This document shows positions 23,812 through 35,128 of a stretch of 64,000 nt of DNA, piece after piece; the stretch's first letter is position 1, and each line of letters starts with the position of its first letter. The notes beneath the pieces were generated by a model. It was not told the origin of the DNA. It did no database searches and saw nothing but the letters and a program-made list of their open reading frames with translations. This stretch comes from Begonia masoniana (lineage: Eukaryota; Streptophyta; Magnoliopsida; Cucurbitales; Begoniaceae), in contig CM039509.1 of the NCBI GenBank assembly GCA_022432975.1, positions 20,553,432 to 20,617,431 of the forward strand, read 5' to 3'. The translations under genes were made by a program, and so were the position numbers.

Positions 23812-25002
23812 ATGACGCCTTACCTCTTCCGCATTTTCTTCCTCAGCCTTCTCCGGCTCTCATTCTTTTCTCTACTCTGTCATAATAATGTCGGAGAAGT
23901 TGAAGCCCTCACTTTCTCATCTGACATTGCAGCCCTTAAAGCCTTCAAAGCCGCCGTTAAACCCGGTTCCATCCAACCTTGGTCGTGCTTGGCCTCCTGG
24001 AACTTCTCTACTGACCCATGTCTCCTCCCTCGCCGCACGTTCTTCGTCTGCGGAATCCTCTGCAACACCGAGTCCACAAGACTCACCCAACTCACCCTCG
24101 ATCCCGCGGGTTATTCCGGTACCCTTTCTCCACTCGTTTCTCAACTCACTGAGCTGACTGTTATCGACCTCTCTGATAATTACTTTTCCGGTTCGATTCC
24201 CTCTTCTATTTCTTCTCTCTCTAACCTCCAGATCCTGACTCTCCGATCCAATGCGTTTTCTGGACCTGTTCCGCCCGCAATTACCAACCTCAAGAACCTT
24301 GATTCCTTGGACCTTTCTCACAATTCCCTCTCTGGGAATCTCCCATCTTCTCTGAACTCTCTCTCTAGCTTGAGACGTCTCGATCTGAGCTACAATGGAG
24401 TTAGCGGGGCTCTCCCAAAACTCCCGCCGAACTTGGTGGAGGTCGCTCTGAAGAGAAACTCTCTCTCGGGGGCTCTCTCTGAATCGTCGTTCAGTGGGTT
24501 GACTCAGCTGGAGGTGGTCGAACTGAGTGAAAACTTGCTAACCGGAACTTTAGAGTCCTGGTTTTTCCTCCTCCCTTCGCTTCAACAGGTCGATTTATCC
24601 AATAACAGTTTGACACGTGTCACGATCTTAAGGCCTGCATCTAATTTCAGCAGCGACCTCGTGGCCGTCGATTTGGGCTACAACAAAATCGAAGGCTACG
24701 CGCCCGCGAATTTCGCGGCGTATCCTCTCTTGTCGTCTCTCTCGCTACGCCACAACCGACTGCGTGGCGCTATTCCATTGGAGTACAGCCAGAAAAAATC
24801 GCTCAGAAGATTGTACCTGGACGGAAATTTCTTAACAGGAAAGCCACCGCCGGCGTTTTTCGCCAAGGAATCGTTCGTCTCCGGCAGTTTGGGAGATAAC
24901 TGTCTGGATGGATGCCCAGCGTCATCGGCACTGTGTACTCCGTCGCAGAAGCCGAATGCCATCTGCAAGGAAGCCAACGGCGGTGGAAAGCCCAGGTTTT
25001 GA
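23812..25002 (+). CDS. Secreted leucine-rich-repeat protein (receptor-like, no kinase)
   Basis: A single-exon, intact frame of 396 residues. Residues 1-32 form a hydrophobic signal peptide. An N-terminal LRR cap follows (SDIAALKAFKAAV; Cys59, Cys70, Cys80, Cys84). About ten plant-type LRRs span residues 91-350 with the LxxLxLxxNxxSGxIP pattern, clearest at 113-136, 137-160 and 161-184. A C-terminal Cys cluster (364, 368, 375, 385) closes the solenoid. There is no membrane segment after the LRRs and no kinase, so the product should be extracellular or wall-associated. Plant relatives act as receptor-like or polygalacturonase-inhibitor-like LRR proteins, but which ligand it binds cannot be read from sequence. 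The ATG at 23812 is preceded by a CT-rich leader and the signal peptide starts at once, supporting it. It sits between two retrotransposon blocks and shows no decay. Confidence 0.92.
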   Translation: MTPYLFRIFFLSLLRLSFFSLLCHNNVGEVEALTFSSDIAALKAFKAAVKPGSIQPWSCLASWNFSTDPCLLPRRTFFVCGILCNTESTRLTQLTLDPAGYSGTLSPLVSQLTELTVIDLSDNYFSGSIPSSISSLSNLQILTLRSNAFSGPVPPAITNLKNLDSLDLSHNSLSGNLPSSLNSLSSLRRLDLSYNGVSGALPKLPPNLVEVALKRNSLSGALSESSFSGLTQLEVVELSENLLTGTLESWFFLLPSLQQVDLSNNSLTRVTILRPASNFSSDLVAVDLGYNKIEGYAPANFAAYPLLSSLSLRHNRLRGAIPLEYSQKKSLRRLYLDGNFLTGKPPPAFFAKESFVSGSLGDNCLDGCPASSALCTPSQKPNAICKEANGGGKPRF

Positions 25003-25065
25003 GTTTGACAGTCTTCTGATACAAGTAATATTTTTATTTTCATCTTTTTTTTTTTTTTATATTTT

Positions 25066-25071
25066 AATAAA
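25066..25071 (+). terminator. Candidate polyadenylation signal of the LRR gene
   Basis: AATAAA lies 64 bp after the stop codon, following a long T-rich tract. This is a typical position for a plant near-upstream element. Confidence 0.5.
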
Positions 25072-25409
25072 GAAAGTGAATTTTGCCACCATTAGATTTT
25101 TGGATAACGACTAAATCATGGTTGATGCAGACAGAAATTGTATAATTAAAACATGATAAGATGATAATTTTTATGTATCCCTTTTCTTTTTTAGTAAATT
25201 GTATATTTTAGTTATTTCTCTTTCATTTTTAAATACTCATATATTTTTGTTGTTAAATTTAATTATAAACAAAAAGGTATTAAACAAGTGGGCTCATGCA
25301 AGCTTGCTAAGCTGGATTCATTTGACTTTATCTCACAATTTGGCTCAGATTTAATTTTTTTTTTTTGGCAGCCTAGTAGACTTTGTTCGTTGAGCTCGAC
25401 TCATTCGGC

Positions 25410-26415
25410 TAAATTTGTTAAACTCGTTAGATTTATTGAGCCAGACTTTTTTAGAGTTAGCTCGGTTCACTTATTATTCTTAATTACAAATTACTGACAA
25501 TTTGTAATTATATTATTGTGATATTTTTTTATTAGATTATCTCAAATATTTTTTTTTTCAAATACATGTCATTTTATTAGTTAAACAATTAATTATTATG
25601 TTTTGACATTATTATGTCATTATAATTTTAATAACTAAAGTTTTAATTTTAGCTCGTTTAATTTTAGCTCTTAAGCTAATTCGGGTTAAAAAAAATTCAT
25701 TGGACTCGTTAAGCTCGCTGAACTTGGTGAGCCAAATTTTTTCAGACTCAGCTCGATTAGATCATTTGTTATTTCTGTATAAATATCATGTAATAGTTTT
25801 TTATATCCATATTTTATCTATGACATCTCTATAGAAATGACAAACAAGTCGGTCGAGCGAGTCACGTCTGAAAAAAGCTTGTTCATCGAGCTTAGAGAGC
25901 TAAACGACTTAAGTCTAACGAGCCCAACGAGTTAAACCTAACAAACTGGAGCAAAGAAAAAAATTCAAACTATCTCTCAAGTCAATGTTAAACAAGTCAA
26001 GCTGAGCCTACTAAATGAGCCAAACGAGCCAAATCTAAACGAACCAAACATATATAAATGCTTTCAACTATAAAATATAATGTATATTTCTAAAAAAAAA
26101 ATTTAGTTATAAAATTATACTAATTATTTATTATTATAATGTCAAAATATAATAGTTGATTGTTTAGTTAACAAAATTATTTTATTAATATATAAAATGA
26201 TATATTTGGAAAAAATTTATTTGAGATGATATAATAACAAGTATCATACAAATATCATTACAAATATTTGACAGTTGCATTATTACAAATTATACACATA
26301 ACTAGGTTGATACTTATTTGATTGCTTATCATTTTCAATTAAAGTGACAAATGAACTGAGTCGAGCCAATCGTAAAAAAAGTCTGCGTCACCAAGTCTAA
26401 CGAGTTATACGAGTA
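25410..26415. repeat. Large imperfect inverted repeat (foldback)
   Basis: The left arm, about 25410-25770, is similar to the reverse complement of about 25845-26415. For example, AACTCGTTAGA and AGACTTTTTT at 25421-25452 pair with the complement of 26370-26405. TTTTCAGAC near 25740 pairs with GTCTGAAAA near 25870. Longer AT-rich blocks around TTTTGACATTAT (25602) pair with ATAATGTCAAAA (26138). The arms flank a centre of roughly 70 bp. No coding sequence is inside. It looks like a foldback or MITE-type element, or an inverted duplication. Confidence 0.75.
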
Positions 26416-26419
26416 TTTT

Positions 26420-27240
26420 CGAATCTCATTTATGATTTTGTTTTCGCAATAAATTTATGTAAGTTTTAGTAGTAAAATTTGCGCTTGAATTTTGACCTTC
26501 ATACAGTATATTCTATTATGCCCGTAATTTTTTTTCTAAAAGGATTCTTTGACGTAAATATGTGTACTAAGTTTATGTATTTTATTTTTTCATTAATTAT
26601 TCGATTTCTAACAAAGTTGTAGGGAGAGATCAAAATACTTTCGTTGGATTAAAGAATTGGACAATGGTTAGTGCATGGGTATCAAAAGTAGTGGTTTTGT
26701 GGAAGATGGTAAGTCTGTTCTTGGTTTGCAAATGACAATGACATCAGCTGATGGACACAAACCGTGTCGGTGGTGAGACACCATCATCAGTCATCACGCA
26801 TGCCCATCATTTTTCAGGTCCTTTCTTCATCTTCATCTTCATCTACTTTATCAAATTTGTACTTCTAACATAAACAGAAACATCCATTATTTTTAGGAGT
26901 TAGTTGGGAAATATGAAATTGTATCTTAAACTCACATATTTCATAGTAATTATAATATATATTAAGATATTATAAAATTCATTTCACCAAAATCATCAAA
27001 TATGGTTAGTTTTTTAAGTTTTGGACATCCAATAAATATGAACTTCAATTATCTCCATGATTTTTCGATAACAATTTCAATTTTAAAGAATAAAGATATA
27101 AAGTTAGGAAAGTGAAGAAGAAAACCATTCTCTCTGTACCTGCAACTTTACTAAACTTAACCTCAGTGAAGTCTACCCAAGTTAGTGGGATAGAAATACA
27201 ACGAGAAAACAGTTCGTATTAAATCAGTTCATATATTTGA
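26420..27240. other. AT-rich intergenic region
   Basis: No gene or strong repeat is seen between the foldback and the 3' end of the ARF gene. Confidence 0.5.
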
Positions 27241-27272
27241 CAATTTTATTAACTTGCATCCAACTAATAACA

Positions 27273-28201
27273 CTAAGTTATGAGGTTGTAGAGCCAATCA
27301 AGGCCTTCATAGAGGCCTTCTCCAGAGGTTGCAGATGTAGCCTGGATGTACCTGAGATTCAAACATCTCTTGCTCACCAATCACTAAAAGTGTTTTTAAA
27401 TTGATGGTATAATGGACAAAAAAAGTGGATTATACCAGCGTTTGCCGTGAAAAGAGTGCAGGCCTAGCTTGTTTGCAATTTCTGCTGCGCCGATTGCATT
27501 TGGCAGGTCTTGCTTATTAGCTAGCACAAGCAAATCCGCATTGCTCATCTCTTTCTGTGGGGTGCCAAAAACTGTTTTCAGAAACTATTTTCCAGAAGAG
27601 TTTCTACCTGTTTTATCATGCAACTATTTGAGAAAATGTTTGTTTTACCAGGCTTAGAATTCGATGGAGCTCATTGCGGGCTTCGCCAATTCTATCCTTG
27701 TCTGTGCTGTCAACAACAAATACCAGAGCTTCCGTGTTCTGAAGGTAATGTCTCCACAGAGGCCTTATCTTTTAATGGCCACATTGAAAAATGAGACATT
27801 TTAAAAGAAACCAAACACTAAATCATTTCCAATGACTACCTTGGCTTGTCCTCCAACATCCCACGCAGTGAAGGAGATGTTCTTGTACCTTACAGTCTCC
27901 ACGTTAAAACCTGATCCGAACCAAGTGGACTAATGAGTAGAAGCTTTGAGACTTTAATTCAGTCTAAAACATGGGTGCTGCTATGAGCGATTAGCACATT
28001 AGATTCCAGTCTAGAAAGGCTGTAGTTTTGATCATAGGTTTTAGACAACATACCAATAGTGGGTATAGTTGTGACAATTTCTCCAAGCTTGAGCCTGTAC
28101 AGAATGGTCGTCTTTCCTGAAGCATCCAAACCTGCCATCAGAATCCTCATTTTGGCCTTGGGGAAGAATCGGCTGGCCAGTCGAGATATCGTCGCACCCA
28201 T
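27273..28201 (-). CDS. ARF-family small GTPase (five exons, 178 aa)
   Basis: Exons read 28201-28054, 27910-27840, 27768-27649, 27554-27436 and 27351-27273, all with GT...AG introns. They join to 537 nt, 178 codons plus stop, close to the usual ARF length of 181. Motifs: Gly2 for N-myristoylation, P-loop GLDASGKT (24-31), switch I IPTIGF with Thr48, WDVGGQ (66-71) with the catalytic Gln71, NKQD (126-129) and SATSGEGL (159-166). ARFs cycle between GTP and GDP forms on Golgi and endosome membranes and recruit vesicle coats. It is closest to the ARF1 class by eye but divergent: the position after Gln71 is Ala instead of Asp, and the C-terminus is short. AATAAA lies just after the stop (minus strand, 27250-27245). 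No disabling change is seen, so it is probably functional. Confidence 0.93.
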
Positions 28202-28747
28202 GTCCGAGCAAAGGAGGAGATCCCTTTTGGGAGGAGCTCAAAATCTCATCTTAAGATGACTACTTACAAAGCATGGACGACAATCAAAAGACAAATAGAG
28301 CAGATGACTTGTAATCCGGGCAAATACCAGGAGATAAAGCCGAATAGATTCTCGATTGAACCGACCAATGAACTTCATTATTTTCTCTGATTTTTGCTTT
28401 CTTCACTCTTGGATACTTTTCCTGAAGCAATTGTAAAGATGTTCCTTGAAGAAGAAGCCAAGCATTGCCCAGTGAATGTCAACATTTAATTGGTTCATAC
28501 TTTTCTTAGCTCTGAAATTCAATTATTGAAGCCTTAAAGATTTAGCGCAGAGCAATCGGATTAAGGAAACAATATCTGCATGATCGAATGAATAATGTTG
28601 TGATGAAACCAACCCCACCGCAAGAATTAATCAAGAATTATTCTTTGCTTGCCAAAAAATAATTCAAGTTTATTTCATCGAAATCGACCACAACCGCCTG
28701 AAGAAATAATCAATCGGAGAATTGAAAGACTAAGAAATTTTGGGGGA
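28202..28747. other. Upstream region of the ARF gene
   Basis: This probably holds the ARF 5' untranslated region and promoter. No other gene is recognised. Beyond it lies the PGDH fragment, whose stop codon is at 28750-28748 on the same strand. Confidence 0.4.
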
Positions 28748-29038
28748 TTACAGCTTGATAAAAACAAAATCTTCAATGTATGGAACCTGTCCAATCTTCT
28801 TCAAAGCTTCACTGCTCGGTTCATCATCCACCCCGATCGCCATAACAGCTTTTTTTTTTAGCAGCGATCCGACCAACATTCATGAAGCTGACATTCACAT
28901 TCTCTTCTCCCAGAATGCTCCCCACGTTTCCGATCAAGACCCGGCTGATCAAACTGCCGACAGAGTATGATATTACCTTACAAACTCACGCCCACTTTGA
29001 AAAAGCCAAAAGCCGACCTTTGTCAGATGAGAAACTCT
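28748..29038 (-). pseudogene. D-3-phosphoglycerate dehydrogenase C-terminal (ACT domain) fragment
   Basis: Reading the minus strand from about 28985 to the TAA at 28750-28748 gives GNIILCRQFDQPG, then after one extra base GNVGSILGEENVNVSFMNVG, RIAAKKKAVMAIGVDDEPS and a tail ending EDFVFIKL. This is the regulatory ACT domain at the end of plastid 3-phosphoglycerate dehydrogenase, the first enzyme of the phosphorylated serine pathway. It is broken by an in-frame TAA where relatives have Glu (just before GNIIL) and by the one-base insertion after DQPG. Upstream similarity fades before 29038, where a copia LTR begins. The catalytic domains are absent. Confidence 0.85.
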
Positions 29039-29324
29039 TGTTGGGTTCCGGGCCATGTGTGTGGACTCGGATTCATAATTAGCAATGACCCATTATGAAT
29101 AAAATTGTTTTTCTACTTGTGCCGGGCTCATAGTCAATATTTACGGTTTCATGGTTTTTTCTTATTTATTGATGCTCGCGTTGCAAAATTCAGTTGTATC
29201 GATTTTGATTAGTGATTTTTCTCCTCTGTTTGTGGGTTTTTTTCTCTTTAAGGTTTCTACGTAAATTTCGGCGTCCATTATTTTCTCATTTTCTTTTTCT
29301 AGTTTCTCGTTTGGTTTTTTAACA
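29039..29324 (+). repeat. 5' LTR of a Ty1/copia element
   Basis: Runs TGTTGGGTTCCGGG to TTTTTTAACA, 286 bp, directly followed by a tRNA primer-like site. Only this LTR is in the window. The start is inferred from the TG and typical copia LTR length, so it is less sure than the end. Confidence 0.65.
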
Positions 29325-29326
29325 AT

Positions 29327-29338
29327 TGGTATCAGAAC
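29327..29338 (+). other. Primer-binding site of the copia element
   Basis: TGGTATCAGAAC two bases after the LTR end is an initiator-Met tRNA-type primer site. Confidence 0.8.
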
Positions 29339-30089
29339 TTGGTTGAAGATTTTTCTAAAGTCAAGTTTTTCGATTCATCAGAGATTCGAATGATTTGATT
29401 TTTTTTTTTTGAAAAAAGAAATTGGAAATTAAAAAAAAAAAAATTCTTTGTTATGTTCTTCTCGCCGCAAAGAACAAAGAAGGAGAAGAGGTCGCCGTTC
29501 AAAACCCGCTAGGCCGACTGTTGACAGAGTCCGCTGCCATGAGGAAGATTCGTCCACCCCTATCGAAGATTCGTTTTCCTCTGTCACTGCCGCCCACTAT
29601 CGCACGAATTATAGGAAACAGCGCGGAGAAACCCTCAGCGCTGAGAGGAAACTCGCGAGCAGAACGCCGTGCTCGGACAACCTCCATTCAGAACACTCGT
29701 TTCGCACAGCGTTTCATAGAACCCACCGCCACACAGAGTCGCCAACTCGGTGAAAGAAATCAAACCCACCGCACGGCCTACGAGGAACAACGCTACCATC
29801 GTTGCTCTTGTTCGTAGCTGCCAATGATTGCCGAGCCAGTAGTGTTGACTTGAGATTTATTCCAGTTTGATTTTTCACTAGAAGTAGAAACAGTTTTTCG
29901 TGGATTGTTGTTTCTTGGAATTTTTTTTTGGTAGAAGAATTTCTTGATTGAGAAATTTTTGAGGTATTTGATTTTGAAATTGGTGATTAAATTTTGGGTT
30001 TTGAAATTGACAATTCTGAAATTATTTAGGAGATTTATTCAGATAGATTGTGGAAGCTATTTTTTTTTTAAATAATAGAGAGTAACCCG
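29339..30089 (+). other. Untranslated leader of the copia element
   Basis: Between primer site and gag there is no copia protein motif. An open frame of 131 codons at 29422-29817 is Arg- and Ser-rich on both strands and looks like composition, not a gene. Confidence 0.5.
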
Positions 30090-31620
30090 AGTCTGATGCT
30101 CACGTTGAACGGCTCCAACTATCATGTGTGGAAATGAAATATAGAGGATCTTTTCTATATGAAAGACTATTATTATTTACCCGTGTTTACTGGTGTGAAG
30201 CCGACAGCTAAATCTGACGTCGAATGGAAATTATGTCATCATCAATTGTGCAGTTACATTCGGCAGTGGGTAGATGATAATGTCCTCAACTATGTCAGTG
30301 AAGAAAAGAACGCTCTGAGCTTGTGGAAAAAACTTGAGGAGTTGTACGCTTGGAAGACCGGAAAAAACAAGTTGTATTTGATCAAGCAGCTTTTAGGGTT
30401 AAAGTACTAGATTGGAAAAACAATGACCGATCACTTGAATACATTTCAGGGAATTATAAATCAATTGGCTGGAATGAAGATCAAATTTGATGAAGAGGTT
30501 CAGGGGTTGATGCTTCTTGGAACTTTACCAGAATCGTGGGAGACATTCATAATGTCGTTGTCCAACTCGGCTCCAGATGGTATTTTGGCTATGGATGTAG
30601 TCAAGAGTAGTGTTCTGAACGAGGAGATGAAAAGAAAGTTGACGGGTTCTTCTTCACAGTCAGACGTTTTGGTCACCAAAAACAGGGGGAGAAGTCAAAG
30701 CAAATGTCCGGGCAACAGAAATCGAAGTCAAAGCAAGTCAGGAAAATACGCTAACTTTGAGTGTCATCATTGTGGTAAGAAGGGACACATCAAGAGAATT
30801 TGTCGAAAGTTTTTTCAAGAAAATCCAAATACCAAAGGACAAGAAAAGAAGACCGAAGGAGGTGACATAGGCGAGAATCTAGCCATAGCCACCGAGGATT
30901 TCTTGATTGTGTATGATGGAGACGTCGTTAATCTCACTTGCCAAGATATGAGTTGGGTGATAGATAGTGGCGCTTCGATACATGGTACTTTGCAGAGGGA
31001 TTTCTTCACGTCCTATACTTTCGGTGATTTTGGAAGTGTAAGGATGAGAAATGATGGCATTGCGAAAGCAATTGGTATGGGAGACGTTTGTTGGAGACCG
31101 ACACCGGCAACATCTTGATTTTGAGAAGTGTGAAGCACATCTTCGACATTCGCATGAATTTGATCTCGACCGGTAAGCTCAATGACGAAAGGTTTTGCAA
31201 CACCTTTCATGATGGAAAATGGAAGCTCACCAGAGGCTCATTGATTGTGGCGAGAGGAGAAAAATGCTCCTCATTGTATGTGATGCACGTGAAGATCGCG
31301 AATTTCACAGTCCATACGGTGGACGATGAAGGCCATATAAAACTTTGGCACAACCGATTTAGCCATATGAGCAAGAAGAGATTGAAGATTCCAGCCAAGA
31401 AGAATTTACTCTCAGGTATGAGAAATAGCTCTCTAAAGAGGTATACTCATTGTTTGGCAGGTAAGCAGACTCGAGTAGCCTTCAAGAGCGTTCCTCACTA
31501 GCAGAAATCGGGTATACTTGACATGGTGTACTCCGATGTGTGCGGTTCGATGAAGACAAGAACACTTGATGATGATTTGTATTTTGTGACTTTAATCGAC
31601 GGTCATTCAAGGAAGATTTG
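30090..31620 (+). pseudogene. Copia gag-protease-integrase start, truncated by element D
   Basis: The gag starts near LTLNGSNYHVWK and carries an in-frame TGA near 30135 and a TAG at 30408-30410. It has a CX2CX4HX4C knuckle (CHHCGKKGHIKRIC) at about 30763. The copia protease motif WVIDSGASIHGT is at 30955-30990. A frameshift falls near 31090. The pre-integrase GAG module (LWHNRFSHMSKKRLK ... HCLAGKQ) and the start of integrase (GILDMVYSDVCG, VTLIDGHSRKI) follow, with a stop at 31499-31501. Coding ends abruptly at 31620, where element D begins. Reverse transcriptase and RNase H are not in the window. Confidence 0.9.
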
Positions 31621-31632
31621 TGTAACGTCCTC

Positions 31633-33214
31633 TGTTACTGATTTTACACTTTACGCAAGTGCACGTATCGCAATCAAGTAGTATATAAGATATCGATCCC
31701 ACGAGGATATTTTTAACTTTGTTAATATTGCTATAAATTTCTATAAAATAAATATGGGAATATTGAAATTAAATAATTAATAAGGAATGATGAACTAAAG
31801 TTACTCGACATTAAATAAGACCAAAAATAGAAATGATTTAAAAAGGTAATATTGGAAAAGCCTTGGTTATGGTTGATTTCCTCTTTACATGCAAATATTA
31901 CTGATGCTACAACATTAGTCACAGCACAGCAAGAATTCATAATATTTCTAGGGTTCCGTTGAATTGCCTAGGTGAATTCATTTCAGAATTTTCTTTTCGA
32001 TTTTGAAAAGATAAAAACCTAATCCGAATTTTCGTGTAAATCTATTCTTAACTCCAAATAAATTAATGTTAGCTACTTTGCAACAATTTTAATTTATTCA
32101 ATTACTCATGCATCTTCAATTCTTATTTACCTATCGATACAATAAAAATATGTGAAAACAAATTTTCCTATCGACACAATTCGTATTATTCAATAAAAAT
32201 CATGAGTAATCGTGCAATAAAAAACACGTAACATTCATAGATCAAAATGAAAACATGTGAAGAGTACTCTCTTGCTTAACCAAGATAAGAAAGTTTAGCC
32301 TAGAAACATAATAAAATTAAAAACAAAAATATTCATAACAACAACAACAATAACAGAGAAGAAGAAAAAGAAAACTGAAGAAAAATATCGTCGGTTCCTA
32401 AATGCTGCAGATCCAGCTCTCTTCCCTTCACTGTAGCAGCCAAAATATATATTCGTCCCTCTTTGATTCTCTTGATCAACGGCTTATCATTATGATAGAA
32501 TAACGGCTTATCCTTATGATAAAATCTTCTTGATTTGTTCTTTATTGTCATCCGCTCTTCTAAGTCGTCCATTCTTATCTGTCATCCGCTGCTTTGTCTA
32601 CCGTTTCTTCATTTTGTCTACCGCTTTCTCTGTCATCTGTTCTCTGTCATCCACTGTTTATATCATCTGATTCTTTCTACCATTTTCTGTCATACGATTG
32701 TTTGTGTGAAAGCTTTGTCATCCGATTCTATCTATTGGTAGACTGCCATCCGATTGCTTTGTCTACCGTTTTCTGTCAACCGCTGCTTTGTCTTCCATTT
32801 TCTTCTACCGTTTGTTAATTGTCGACCGTTTTGACTGTCATCCAATTCTATTACCTTTCTCTAATTTTCTCCATTCAAATCTGGATTCCTTGATTTGTGG
32901 TTTATTTTCTCTCTCTTCCAGATTGTGGTAATCTTCATTGATTTTCTATTAAATACTGATTTCTCCTTTTTGCATTTTCCCGCTAATAACTATGCATTCA
33001 AATAAGAAAAATATAAAATTTGAATTAGTGGTAAAAATCTGCTTGTTTTTCCGATACTATGTAAGAAATTCATTAAATTCGATCAATGTCTTGATGTTGC
33101 GGCATCCTGCAGCAATTATAGTAAATTCCATAATTTCCTCCTTACATTAACTCAAATCATACAAGTTTTATCAATTAAAAATAGTATAAAATAACTCTAA
33201 TTTAAGAGTTATCA
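31633..33214 (-). mobile_element. Solo LTR of a Tat/Athila-type element
   Basis: A 1582-bp LTR similar throughout to 54313-55939 (TGTTACTGATTTTACA to GAGTTATCA). The target duplication is TCCTC: left at 31628-31632; right is 33215 plus 36449-36452, split by the next insertion. No internal sequence is present, so it is a solo LTR left by LTR-LTR recombination. It holds many degenerate GTCATCCGAT words (32540-32850). Confidence 0.9.
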
Positions 33215-34679
33215 TTGTAACACCCGGGATTTTTTTTTAAAGAAAAAATTGGAGAGAAAATAAAAGAATAATATTATTATTATTAATTTGGGTTCGGGTA
33301 TTCCCAGTGAGATTAAGCTGGGGGATTATAATTTAAACAAGATTTAACGAAAGTCAAAATGATCGGAAATACGGGAGGGTAAAACGGTAATTAGCTAGTT
33401 TAAATTAAAGAAATAGTTTTAGTTTTATTATTATAATTTATTATTATTATTATTATTTTAAAAAAATAAAATAAAACAACAGAATAGCCGAAGCTATTCT
33501 GTTGTTCGAGTCGGGCAGCGAGGAGCAGGGGAGACGAGAACGGAGAGGGAGAGGCGAGCGATGTCCCTCCGATGACAACCGCCGCCGATTTCCGGCGTTC
33601 TCCGGCCAGACTACTGCGACAAGCAGATTCCGGCCATCTCCGCGCACAACTCCGACGGGTAAATCCATTTTTTTTGCCCTGTTTTGACTCTGTTCGAGGC
33701 CGTGGGTTGCCGAGCTGGTTTTGGCTCCGATCGCCGGCCGGTTTGGGCTGCTTCAGCCGTGGATTCGCCGTACCGGCTTTGTTTGCCTGGCCGTGTGGTG
33801 TCCTGTGTGGGCGAAAATCAGGAAGCCCTATTCGGGCATTTCTGGTTTTGCTGAGTGTAGCTTCGAGATTCTGTTAGGTTATGTTAATTTGATGTTAGGA
33901 TGGTTGATTGGTGAGCAATTGTGTGAGAATTGATGAAAAACTGAAAAGGGGAAAATTTCCGGGTTAGGGCAGATTCGGGTTTTGGTATATTTGACCTAGT
34001 TACGGTCGTTTGTTTTAAAATTCCTTTTGGCAGGTTAAAATAGGTTATTAGTGGAGTACGTGGCCGCTGGAATCGTTCGATTCCGATAATCGACGCAAAA
34101 GTTACGCGCGTTTGAAGTTTCGGGTCGGTTTTTACCGAACCCAAATTAGTGGCCCGTTTAGTTAGATTTTAGTTGGATTAGGCTAGAAATAGTAGTTTGA
34201 GAGTGATCGGTGAATGTAGGCTTAATTTGAATGAAGTTTGAATATTTGTAGTTAGAGTTAACTTAAATATTCTTTAGAAGTGAATTGTGATGCTTAAGTG
34301 ACTTTTGTGAATGTGATAGGTTACCGAGTGGAGAAATTTACATAGCCAAAGCGAGTAAGTGCGGTGCAAGAGTTCAGGTAAGTAGAGGACGTTTGTTTTG
34401 CCTTAGGGCCTACACCACGGAACGGTAGGAGATTCTTTGCTGGTTTGGTTGCTTTATTCTGATTTGGTTGCTTGTAGTAGATTGTTTGCTTGCTTGCTTG
34501 GTTTTGTTTGGTTGTTGTGTGATTGATGTGTTTATTGAAGGTTGTGCATTGGTTGACTTAATTGAGTTGTGAGCTGACTTACATTATAGTTAGAGCCACG
34601 AGAATTGAGTTGTGAGCACGTGTTTGAAGTGTGAGCACAAATTGTAATGAGGTAAGGAGAAATGCAAAGGGATTCCGAG

Positions 34680-34825
34680 TAGAGTTGCCTCTCCGGGGAG
34701 TAGTGCTCGTGGAGCACCTCGGGAGGATCTCTGCAAAGGATGCATTGCGCTAGGCAGTGATAGCGTGTAGAGTTGCTTCGCCGGGGAGTAATGCTCGTGG
34801 AGCACCTCGGGAGGGTCTCTACAAG
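34680..34825 (+). repeat. Two-copy ~90-bp repeat in solo LTR
   Basis: The segment GTAGAGTTGC...CCGGGGAGTA, then GCTCGTGGAGCACCTCGGGA, occurs twice, starting near 34680 and 34769. It lies in the donor-acceptor interval of this LTR. Confidence 0.8.
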
Positions 34826-35128
34826 AGTTGTGTTGTTTGTTGTTTGTTAAGCATTGTTGTTTGTTGGTTGGTATTGTTGGTGTTTGGTTTTTTGGTTGCC
34901 TCATTTGTTGGTTAGGCATTTCATGTTGTTGCTTTGTTTTGATTTGGCTGCTTATAGATAGGAGATTGTTGCTTGCTTGGGTTTATTTGTTATTACTTTG
35001 CTTCGTGTTGTGTTAAGTTGTTGCGTGGCGTTGTTGTGATGGTTGCATTGATATTTGTGTTGTTGTTCGGTGTGCAAGAGTTGTGTGAGTAGCATGAAAT
35101 GTGTGAGAAAAGCACTAGAGAGATTAAT

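Noticed and set aside
23917..24321. A 134-codon minus-strand frame inside the LRR gene
   Set aside because: It is antisense to a clear LRR coding sequence and rich in Arg/Glu from complementing Leu/Ser codons.
29422..29817. A 131-codon plus-strand frame upstream of copia gag
   Set aside because: It is Arg/Ser-rich with open frames on several phases and the opposite strand, lies in the untranslated leader, and has no copia motif.
33884..34144. An 86-codon minus-strand frame similar to frames at 61306-61542 and 9746-9976
   Set aside because: The similarity follows the conserved ~320-bp LTR block, not codon constraint; start and stop positions differ among copies.
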